Assembly (NCBI GenBank): GCA_021156245.1
Contig: JAJNBO010000158.1
Span: 1 to 6,381 of the forward strand
Direction of reading: 5' to 3'
Length of the DNA stretch: 6,381 bases
Source of the DNA: Ramlibacter sp.
GTDB taxonomy: Bacteria; Pseudomonadota; Gammaproteobacteria; Burkholderiales; Burkholderiaceae_C
Below the pieces are notes generated by a model. That model saw only the letters and a program-made list of their open reading frames with translations, was not told the DNA's origin and ran no database searches. A program made the position numbers and the translations under genes. Below are positions 1 to 5,349 of the stretch, piece after piece. Positions within the stretch are counted from its first letter, which is position 1; the number at the start of each line of letters is the position of its first letter.

Positions 1-1
1 C

Positions 2-118
2 CACCTGCAGGTGGAGCTGGTGCGGCGCTGGCGCCAGGGCCAGGCCGACGAGCGCGCCAGGCGCGGCATCCACCTGGCCATCAACGGCATCGCGGCCGGA
101 TTGCGCAACACCGGCTAG
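2..118 (+). CDS. ppc: Phosphoenolpyruvate carboxylase, C-terminal end (5' truncated by window)
   Basis: Only the last 38 codons and the TAG stop (116-118) are present; the start lies beyond the left edge. The frame ends in [12 protein letters not shown]. The GIAAGxRNTG tail is the invariant C-terminus of bacterial phosphoenolpyruvate carboxylase, where it closes the active-site and inhibitor-binding region. The enzyme adds bicarbonate to PEP to make oxaloacetate in the cytoplasm, refilling the TCA cycle. The residues before it, an amphipathic stretch ([10 protein letters not shown]) and a charged linker, also fit the family, whose last helices precede this tail. The full protein is normally about 900 residues, so nearly all of it is missing. 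Identification is by the tail motif alone, but that motif is very specific. No gene follows closely on the same strand: the next starts about 195 bases downstream. Confidence 0.9.
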   Translation, partial: HLQVELVRRWRQGQADERARRGIHLAINGIAAGLRNTG

Positions 119-162
119 TCCCACGCCGGGCGGACGGCTCACCTACAGCGGTTGTCCGGCAC

Positions 163-184
163 GGCATAGGACAGCTCCTATGCC
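163..184. terminator. Perfect 9-bp hairpin after ppc
   Basis: GGCATAGGA (163-171) pairs perfectly with TCCTATGCC (176-184) across a 4-base loop, CAGC. It starts 44 bases after the ppc stop. A second hairpin, GGCCGG-cac-CCGGCC, follows at 190-204. Neither is followed by a T-run on either strand, so this is not a canonical intrinsic terminator. It could be a 3'-end-stabilising structure, a Rho-linked pause site, or a copy of a dispersed intergenic repeat. The pairing is seen directly; the role is inferred. Confidence 0.5.
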
Positions 185-248
185 TCATCGGCCGGCACCC
201 GGCCCGGGAATCGGTTCGCGCCGAGGCTGCGACGCAGCGCCGGCTGAT

Positions 249-276
249 GTCACAGGTCCCGGCCGCCGCCCATAGT
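249..276 (+). promoter_or_regulatory. Weak sigma70-like promoter for the small gene
   Basis: GTCACA (249-254; 4 of 6 to the -35 consensus) and CATAGT (271-276; 4 of 6 to the -10 consensus) are separated by 16 bases. Transcription would start near 283, about 30 bases before the ATG at 314. Matches of this quality are common by chance, so this is tentative. Confidence 0.22.
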
Positions 277-313
277 GGAATCAGGCCAGACGGCCGATCC
301 ACAGGAGTCGCAA

Positions 314-517
314 ATGATCCAGACCAGCGCCAGCCAGTTCCAGCTCTGCTTCCGCTCGCTGTTCCACGAAGGCCGGGGTTATGCCTTCCCGTGCGACCCG
401 CAAGGCCACGTCGACCTGGACGGAATGAGCGAACGTGCGCGCAACAACTACTTCTACGCGCGCGCCATGGTCGGCAAGGAACTGTCGGTGCCGGCGGTCG
501 AGCACCCGCTGCACTGA
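314..517 (+). CDS. Small uncharacterised protein, 67 residues
   Basis: I cannot assign a function. The start at ATG 314 is favoured by AGGAG at 303-307, six bases upstream; an in-frame GTG at 275 is open but has no comparable site. The protein is soluble-looking, with no signal peptide and no membrane segment. It has an aromatic N-terminal part (FQLCFRSLFHEGRGYAFPCD, with two Cys), a GHVDLDGMSERARNN centre and a helical YFYARAMVGKE stretch. It lacks the Arg/Pro skew of the noise frames around it, which argues that it is a real gene. From memory it resembles short conserved hypothetical proteins of Burkholderiales, especially the SERARNNY segment, but I cannot name a family. It stands alone on the plus strand and converges on the DUF3297 gene with 28 bases between stops. 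Confidence 0.75.
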   Translation: MIQTSASQFQLCFRSLFHEGRGYAFPCDPQGHVDLDGMSERARNNYFYARAMVGKELSVPAVEHPLH

Positions 518-545
518 GCCGCGCGGCGCCCGGCCAGCAGGCCGT

Positions 546-794
546 TCAACGGTAGAACGGCTCCACCTTCCCCTTGAGCTTGATCATCAGCGGCTGGCCC
601 TTGCGGTCCACCGTCTTGCCGGCCGGCACGCGGATCCAGCCTTCGCTGATGCAGTACTCCTCCACGTCCTCGCGCTCCTGCCCGTTGAAGCGGATGCCGA
701 CATCGTGCGAGAACACGGCGGCCACGTGGTGGGGGCTGCGCGGGTCGATGGAGAGGCGGTCCGGCAGCGGGGGCGGCGAAGTGGGTTCGGTCAT
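546..794 (-). CDS. DUF3297 family protein, 82 residues
   Basis: This small cytoplasmic protein of unknown function looks complete. After a Pro-rich, probably disordered N-terminus (residues 1-12) come the hallmarks I recall for DUF3297: LSIDPRSPHH (14-23), DVGIRFNGQE (31-40), VEEYCISEGWIRV (44-56) and the basic C-terminal GKTVDRKGQP...KLKGKVEPF (59-80). Family members are about 80 residues long, so the length fits. The start is the ATG at 792-794; a GGAG lies 11 bases upstream, a little far. The frame is also open a long way upstream through the transporter gene, but that part is Arg/Ala/Gly-rich shadow sequence. It sits 23 bases after the AI-2E gene and is probably the last gene of the algZ-algR cluster. 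No catalytic residues can be named. Confidence 0.88.
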   Translation of the reverse strand: MTEPTSPPPLPDRLSIDPRSPHHVAAVFSHDVGIRFNGQEREDVEEYCISEGWIRVPAGKTVDRKGQPLMIKLKGKVEPFYR

Positions 795-817
795 CCCCGT
801 ATTGTCTCCGCTTGCCG

Positions 818-2011
818 TCACGTGCCGAGCAGTTCCCCGACCGGCTTCAGGTCGTCCACGCGGTCGCAGACCGCCTTGACCGCCATCAGGATGGGGATGC
901 CGAGCAGCAGGCCCCACACCCCCCACAACCAGCCCCATGCGAGCACGCCGATGAAGACGGCCACGGGGTTCATGCTGCTCGCCTTGCTGGTCGCCCACGG
1001 CACCAGGAGGTAGCCTTCGATCGTGTTGATCAGCAGCGAGCTTCCGCCGACGAGCAGCGCCATGTTCATGGTGCCGAACTGGAGGAAAGCCACCAGCGCG
1101 GCCCCGGCCGTGACCGCCACGGATCCGACATAGGGAACCAGGTTCAACACGCCGGCGGCAACGCCCCAGACCGCTGCGTGCTTCAGCCCGAAGAGCGCGA
1201 AGGTGATGCCGGTGGCGATGCCCACGCCCAGGCTGGCCAGCAGCTGCACCATGAGGTAGCGCTGCATCTGCGCATTGATCTCGTCCAGCGCCTGCACGGT
1301 CAGTTTCTTCTCGGCGAGGCCCGGGCCCGCGATCTTGACCAGCTTGCGCCGGAACGTGTCGCCGGAGATCAGCATGAAATAGGTGAGGAACGTCACCATG
1401 ATGGTCTGCCCGACGACGCTCGCCAGGCCGATGGTTCCCGTCACGAGGTGCTCGCGCAGGTCGAAGCGCGGCTTCTCCACGATGACACGCGCCACGCCGC
1501 GCGTCGGCGGCGTGTTCGCGCCGCCGGCCTCGTCCGCGGCCTTCTGCAGCTCCGCCGCCGCCTTCTGCACCGTCTCCAGCGTGGTCTCCGACTTCTTGGA
1601 GGTGCGCTCGCGCTGCAGCGAGTCCCGCAGCTTGCGCGCCGCATCGGGCAGCGAGGTGATCAGCTCGTTCGCATCGTCCGAGAGGGAATACACGGCTGCG
1701 CCCATGCCGCCGAGGATGCCGAGGATCAGGACCGCGGCGCTCAGGCTGCGCGGCACCTTGCGACGGTGCAGCCAGTCCACCAGCGGGGACAGCGCGTAGC
1801 TGAAGACCAGGCCCACCATGAGCGGGATGAAGAAGCCGCTGGCCCACCGCAGCACGGCGAGCAGGGCGAGCACCGTCAGCACGACCAGCGTCATGCTGCG
1901 GGCGGTCTGCGGCAGGTGCAGCAGCACGTGCGGCGGCTCGCGGACATCGACCGGCGTGCGCGGCAGGTCGTCGATCTCGGAAGGATCCGGACTCACAGTG
2001 TCGTCATTCAT
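818..2011 (-). CDS. AI-2E family transporter (PerM/TqsA-like inner-membrane protein)
   Basis: A 397-residue polytopic inner-membrane protein. Visible segments: a charged cytoplasmic N-terminus (1-38), two hydrophobic helices at about 41-75, a third at about 89-110, a long hydrophilic region (about 111-188) with a coiled-coil-like Lys/Glu/Ala-rich part (125-163), then further membrane segments at about 190-216, 252-275, 279-320 and 346-380. The LNLVPYVGS motif (289-297) and the NPVAVFIGVLAWG...GIPI block (348-373) are typical of AI-2E/UPF0118 proteins. Length is slightly above the usual 350-370. Members have been linked to autoinducer-2 export (TqsA) and Na+/H+ exchange, but most have no known substrate, so none is assigned. 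The start at ATG 2011 has AGGG seven bases upstream. It lies 27 bases after algR and 23 before DUF3297, so it is likely co-transcribed with both. Confidence 0.92.
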   Translation of the reverse strand: MNDDTVSPDPSEIDDLPRTPVDVREPPHVLLHLPQTARSMTLVVLTVLALLAVLRWASGFFIPLMVGLVFSYALSPLVDWLHRRKVPRSLSAAVLILGILGGMGAAVYSLSDDANELITSLPDAARKLRDSLQRERTSKKSETTLETVQKAAAELQKAADEAGGANTPPTRGVARVIVEKPRFDLREHLVTGTIGLASVVGQTIMVTFLTYFMLISGDTFRRKLVKIAGPGLAEKKLTVQALDEINAQMQRYLMVQLLASLGVGIATGITFALFGLKHAAVWGVAAGVLNLVPYVGSVAVTAGAALVAFLQFGTMNMALLVGGSSLLINTIEGYLLVPWATSKASSMNPVAVFIGVLAWGWLWGVWGLLLGIPILMAVKAVCDRVDDLKPVGELLGT

Positions 2012-2038
2012 GCGCGAGCCCTGGTGTACTGCGTGTGT

Positions 2039-2776
2039 TCAGCTGGCGAGCGCCTCCCGCACGGCGCTGAGCTGGCGGCGCGAGACCGCCAGCGATTCGT
2101 CGACCCCGTTCAGGCGGACGGCCCAGCCCTCGCCCTCCTCGGCGTCGAAATGCTTTTCCAGCGCCCGCACGGCGCGGCGCGAGACCAGCGCGTTGCGGTG
2201 CACGCGCAGGAACTGCGTGCCGTGGCGTTCCTCGAGGTCGCTGAGCGAGCCGTCCAGAATATAGCTCCTGACCGCCGTGCGCACCGTGATGTACTTCAGT
2301 TCGGCCTTGAAATAGAGCACTTCGGTCACCGGGACGCGCTCGGTGCGCCCGCGATCCTGGATGACCAGCACTTCCTGCTCGGTCTCGCCGCCGCCGAGGC
2401 GCCCGGCGCGGGCCCGCTCGATGCGCGCCAGCGCCGTCTGGAGCCGCTCCAGGCGCACGGGCTTGGTGAGGTAGTCGACGGCTTCCAGCTCGAACGCGGC
2501 GACCGCGTGCTCCGCATACGCGGTCACGAAGACCACCGGCGGCGGCTCCGGCAGCGTCCGGATCACCTGCGCGAGCGCGAGGCCGTCGGCCCCCGGCATG
2601 TGGATGTCCAGCAACACGCCGTCGAAGGCCTGGCGTCGCAGGTGCTCCATGGCCTGGGCAGCATTGGCCGCCTCGGCCGCGATCTCGGCGGCGGGCTCCA
2701 TGCAGTCCGCCAGGAGCGTGCGCACGCGCGAGCGCGCGAGCGGCTCGTCATCGACCACCAGCATCTTCAGGCCCAT
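2039..2776 (-). CDS. algR: AlgR-like LytTR response regulator
   Basis: A 245-residue two-component response regulator. The N-terminal receiver domain (about 4-120) has the acidic pocket D9/D10/E11, phospho-acceptor D57 in LLDIHMPG, T85 in VFVTAY and K105 in LTKP, so every key residue is present. A short Arg/Gly linker leads to a LytTR DNA-binding domain (about 135-240) with VLYFKAELKYITV (153-165), SLSDLEE and the typical FLRVHRNALVS (189-199). Such regulators bind direct-repeat DNA sites and activate or repress transcription after phosphorylation; in Pseudomonas AlgR controls alginate, type IV pili and virulence genes. The start at ATG 2776 is preceded by GGAGG with six bases of spacing; a second Met at residue 5 is less well placed. 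It follows the kinase gene by 19 bases, so that kinase is its presumed partner. AlgR orthology is inferred from the argH-algZ-algR order; the actual regulon is unknown. Confidence 0.93.
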   Translation of the reverse strand: MGLKMLVVDDEPLARSRVRTLLADCMEPAAEIAAEAANAAQAMEHLRRQAFDGVLLDIHMPGADGLALAQVIRTLPEPPPVVFVTAYAEHAVAAFELEAVDYLTKPVRLERLQTALARIERARAGRLGGGETEQEVLVIQDRGRTERVPVTEVLYFKAELKYITVRTAVRSYILDGSLSDLEERHGTQFLRVHRNALVSRRAVRALEKHFDAEEGEGWAVRLNGVDESLAVSRRQLSAVREALAS

Positions 2777-2795
2777 CGTTTTCCTCCGTCCGTTG
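2777..2795 (-). promoter_or_regulatory. Strong ribosome binding site of algR
   Basis: On the minus strand GGAGG lies six bases before the ATG, in the 19-base gap after the algZ stop. It is the best Shine-Dalgarno match in the cluster, and it decides for the MGLK start over the internal Met at residue 5. Confidence 0.7.
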
Positions 2796-3839
2796 TCATG
2801 CGGGGACTTCCATCCGCACCTGGTACAGCCCGTCGATCAATGCCGTCTGGAACTGTGCCTGCACGTCGTGCAGCAGCCGCAACCGGTCCCGCACGTTGTC
2901 CTGCGCCACGCCATGCCCGGGCCGTCCCTGGCCCGAAGGCACCGTGTTCGTGACCTTGATCACCACCACGCTGCCCCTCCGCTGCGTGGAGACCTTCACG
3001 TCCGCGCCGGTGGGACTGGGCTCCACCCCGTGCTTGACCGCATTCTCCACCAAGGGCTGCAAAAACAAAGCAGGCACCTTCGCGCTGCCCGTCCGGGGGT
3101 CGATCGCCCACTCCACCCGCAGCCGCTCGCCGAAGCGGACCTGCTCGATCGCCAGGTAGTGGCGCGCAAGCTGCACTTCCTCGGCCAGGGTGACCGATTC
3201 GTCCTTGGCGACGAGGGCATGACGGAACAGCTCGCTCAGGTCCTCCAGCAGCGCCTCGGCCCGCCGGGGGTCCTCCCGCACCAGCGCGATCGCGCTGTTC
3301 AGGCTGTTGAACAGGAAGTGGGGGCGGATGCGCGCCTGCAGCTCGGCGAGCCGGGCGATGGTCTCGGCGGGCAGCTGGCCCTTCGAGCGCAGCACCAGGG
3401 CGGCGACCAGCAGGGCGGACAACAGGGCGCCGGCGGCCGCGGACGCGAGCCACGGGGCCTGCGTCGTGGCGCCCACCACGGCGAGCAGGCCGCAGCCATA
3501 GACCCCGGCCACCGCCCCGAGCGCCACGCCCACCGCCTGCTGGCCGGGTGGCGGCAGGCGCGCCAGCACCCGCTTGGCGCTGCAGGTGACCACCAGCCAG
3601 CCCAGGGTGCCCGGGAGGGCGGCCCCGGACAGGTAGGCCAGGCGCTCCACCCAGTCCATCAGCCCGCCGGGGCCGAACAGGGCGCCCACGGCCATCACGG
3701 CCTCGACGAACAGCACCGCCCGCAGCACCACCCCGAGCTGGCAGGCGTCGAACAGCAGGTGGCCGGCGCGCGGCTTCACCGCCCGCGGGGTGTCGCGGGA
3801 CAGCTCCTGGAACGCGGATAATAGTTGTTCGTCGTTCAT
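2796..3839 (-). CDS. algZ: AlgZ/FimS-type membrane sensor histidine kinase (LytS-like)
   Basis: A 347-residue membrane sensor kinase of the His_kinase (PF06580) class. After a soluble N-terminus (1-26) there are about four hydrophobic helices (roughly 37-56, 68-88, 101-124, 128-150) with very short loops and no sizeable periplasmic sensor domain. The dimerisation and phospho-acceptor region follows, with H174 in RPHFLFNSLN. The ATP-binding domain has its N-box at LVENAVKHG (263-271, N266) and a late GHGVAQDNVRDRL segment (308-320). The usual DNG of the G1 box reads TNT (297-299), an atypical site as in the AlgZ subgroup. It should autophosphorylate H174 and pass the phosphate to D57 of the next gene's product. 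The start at ATG 3839 has no clear Shine-Dalgarno, but the frame meets a stop (3888-3890) upstream without another good start. It is divergent from argH and probably first in its operon. The input signal is unknown. Confidence 0.92.
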   Translation of the reverse strand: MNDEQLLSAFQELSRDTPRAVKPRAGHLLFDACQLGVVLRAVLFVEAVMAVGALFGPGGLMDWVERLAYLSGAALPGTLGWLVVTCSAKRVLARLPPPGQQAVGVALGAVAGVYGCGLLAVVGATTQAPWLASAAAGALLSALLVAALVLRSKGQLPAETIARLAELQARIRPHFLFNSLNSAIALVREDPRRAEALLEDLSELFRHALVAKDESVTLAEEVQLARHYLAIEQVRFGERLRVEWAIDPRTGSAKVPALFLQPLVENAVKHGVEPSPTGADVKVSTQRRGSVVVIKVTNTVPSGQGRPGHGVAQDNVRDRLRLLHDVQAQFQTALIDGLYQVRMEVPA

Positions 3840-3942
3840 CGGGCAGCGGGCAGCGCAGGCCGCAAGGACGGGCCTCCTCGGGCCCCATTATTGGTGAACT
3901 GACGCGTTTGCCTAGTCTCTTTCCCGCATCCGTGCATCCCCT
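3840..3942. promoter_or_regulatory. Divergent algZ/argH promoter region
   Basis: A 103-base region carrying both gene starts. It includes the least GC-rich patch of the neighbourhood (3887-3900). A 5-bp inverted repeat, GGGCC (3870-3874) and GGCCC (3881-3885), sits between that patch and algZ. For argH the best pair is TTGGTG (3891-3896) and TAGTCT (3913-3918), only 3 of 6 each. The algZ and argH promoters would overlap, so the two transcripts may influence each other. Confidence 0.5.
3887..3914 (-). promoter_or_regulatory. Likely algZ operon promoter
   Basis: On the minus strand TAGGCA (3914-3909, 4 of 6) and AATAAT (3892-3887, 5 of 6 to the -10 consensus) are 16 bases apart. A start near 3880 gives a leader of about 40 bases. 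This is the best sigma70-like match in the window, in an AT-enriched patch of otherwise GC-rich sequence. Confidence 0.4.
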
Positions 3943-5334
3943 ATGAGCCAACTCGATCACAAATCCCAGGCATGGTCCGCCCTCTTCAGCGAGCCCATGA
4001 GCGACCTGGTCAAGCGCTATACCGCCAGCGTCTTCTTCGACAAGAGGCTGGCGCAGGCGGACATCGCGGGCTCGCTGGCGCATGCGGCGATGCTCCAGCG
4101 CCAGGGCGTGATCTCCGACGGGGACCTCGCCGACATCCGGCGCGGCATGGCGCAGATCCTGGCGGAGATCGCGTCCGGCGCCTTCGAATGGAAGCTGGAC
4201 CTCGAGGACGTGCACCTGAACATCGAGGCCCGCCTCACCCAGCTGGTGGGGGACGCCGGCAAGCGCCTGCACACCGGGCGCAGCCGCAACGACCAGGTCG
4301 CCACCGACGTGCGCCTCTGGCTGCGCGGTGAGATCGACCTGATCGCGGACCTTCTGACCGCCTTGCAGAAGGCCCTCCTCGGGCTGGCGGAGAAGAACGT
4401 CGACGTGGTGATGCCCGGCTTCACCCACCTGCAGGTGGCGCAGCCCGTGAGCTTCGGCCACCACATGCTCGCCTACGTGGAGATGTTCTCGCGCGACCAC
4501 GAGCGGATGCTGGACGTGCGCAAGCGCGTGAACCGGCTGCCGCTCGGCGCCGCCGCCCTCGCCGGCACCACCTACCCGCTGGACCGCGACTCCGTCGCGA
4601 AGGAGCTGGGCATGGACGGGGTCTGCCAGAACTCGCTGGACGCGGTGAGCGACCGCGACTTCGCGATCGAATTCACCGCCGCCGCCAGCCTGGTGATGGT
4701 GCACGTGAGCCGCTTCTCCGAGGAGCTGATCCTCTGGATGTCGCAGAACTTCGGCTTCATCCGCATCGCCGATCGCTTCACGACCGGCTCGTCGATCATG
4801 CCGCAGAAGAAGAACCCGGACGTCCCGGAGCTCGCCCGCGGCAAGACGGGCCGGGTGGTGGGCCACCTCATGGGCCTCATCACGCTGATGAAGGGGCAGC
4901 CGCTCGCGTACAACAAGGACAACCAGGAGGACAAGGAGCCCTTGTTCGACACCGTGGACACTCTGAAGGACACGCTGCGCATCTTTGCCGAGATGGCCGA
5001 GGGCATCACCGTGCAGCCGCAGGCGATGGAACAGGCGGCGCTGAAGGGCTATGCCACCGCCACGGACCTGGCCGACTACCTGGTCAAGAAGGGCCTGCCC
5101 TTCCGCGACGCCCACGAAACCGTGGCGCACGCCGTCAAGGCGGCGGTGTCGCACAACTGCGACTTGTCCGAGCTGCCGCTGGCGGTGCTGCAGCAGTTCA
5201 ACCCGAACATCGGCAAGGACGTGTACGACGCGCTGTCGCTGCGCGGCTCCCTGAACGCGCGCAACACCCTGGGCGGCACCGCGCCGGCGCAGGTGCGCGC
5301 CCAGATCGAGCGGCACCGCGCCCGCCTGGCCTGA
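3943..5334 (+). CDS. argH: Argininosuccinate lyase
   Basis: This enzyme splits argininosuccinate into arginine and fumarate, the last step of arginine biosynthesis, and acts as a cytoplasmic homotetramer. At 463 residues the gene is full length. The N-terminal domain includes the substrate-binding HTGRSRNDQ block (110-118). Catalytic residues of the fumarase/aspartase superfamily are in place: H162 in [10 protein letters not shown], and S283 and K289 in the signature [11 protein letters not shown] (282-292). Other typical blocks are [12 protein letters not shown] (198-209) and [11 protein letters not shown] (323-333). The C-terminal domain (about 365-463) is intact and ends RHRARLA. The start at ATG 3943 gives the [20 protein letters not shown] opening expected for Burkholderiales ArgH, though no clear Shine-Dalgarno precedes it. 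It is divergent from algZ, as in Pseudomonas, and convergent with the gene on its right. It is clearly functional by sequence. Confidence 0.98.
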   Translation: MSQLDHKSQAWSALFSEPMSDLVKRYTASVFFDKRLAQADIAGSLAHAAMLQRQGVISDGDLADIRRGMAQILAEIASGAFEWKLDLEDVHLNIEARLTQLVGDAGKRLHTGRSRNDQVATDVRLWLRGEIDLIADLLTALQKALLGLAEKNVDVVMPGFTHLQVAQPVSFGHHMLAYVEMFSRDHERMLDVRKRVNRLPLGAAALAGTTYPLDRDSVAKELGMDGVCQNSLDAVSDRDFAIEFTAAASLVMVHVSRFSEELILWMSQNFGFIRIADRFTTGSSIMPQKKNPDVPELARGKTGRVVGHLMGLITLMKGQPLAYNKDNQEDKEPLFDTVDTLKDTLRIFAEMAEGITVQPQAMEQAALKGYATATDLADYLVKKGLPFRDAHETVAHAVKAAVSHNCDLSELPLAVLQQFNPNIGKDVYDALSLRGSLNARNTLGGTAPAQVRAQIERHRARLA

Positions 5335-5344
5335 GCGGCCAAGC
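5324..5344. terminator. Short hairpin over the argH stop, possible bidirectional terminator
   Basis: TGGCC (5327-5331) pairs with GGCCA (5337-5341) around a 5-base loop that holds the argH TGA. After one mismatch, GC/GC adds two outer pairs. No T-run follows in either direction, so this is a weak call. It is the only structure I see in the 15-base gap between two convergent stops. Confidence 0.25.
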
Positions 5345-5349
5345 CCTCG

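Larger units (their letters stand above)
119..313. other. Intergenic region between ppc and the small 67-residue gene
   Basis: No convincing gene lies here. Open frames in this stretch are short, rich in Arg, Pro and Cys, and look like GC-driven noise. It holds two adjacent hairpins soon after ppc (163-184 and 190-204), a weak promoter-like pair (249-254 and 271-276) and the ribosome binding site of the next gene (303-307). Confidence 0.7.

Noticed and set aside
275..313. GTG at 275 as the start of the small protein
   Set aside because: It would add 13 residues, but the AGGAG at 303-307 is correctly spaced for the ATG at 314, and the extra residues look like leader sequence.
435..1013. Plus-strand open frame over the DUF3297 gene
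   Set aside because: It overlaps the small 67-residue gene and the DUF3297 gene and has composition typical of a shadow frame, without a ribosome binding site.
795..1847. Upstream extension of the DUF3297 frame into the transporter gene, suggesting a 433-residue fusion
   Set aside because: The extra part overlaps the AI-2E gene on the same strand in another frame and is Arg/Gly/Ala-rich noise. The DUF3297 family is about 80 residues, matching the ATG at 794.
812..2953. A very long plus-strand open frame across the AI-2E and algR genes
   Set aside because: It runs opposite two clearly recognisable genes. Its translation is dominated by Arg, His, Gln, Ala and Gly with no domain pattern, as expected from the antisense of GC-rich genes.
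2767..5316. A very long minus-strand open frame across argH and algZ
   Set aside because: It is antisense to argH and out of frame with algZ. The translation is low-complexity Arg/His/Gly/Ala sequence and has no coherent domain.
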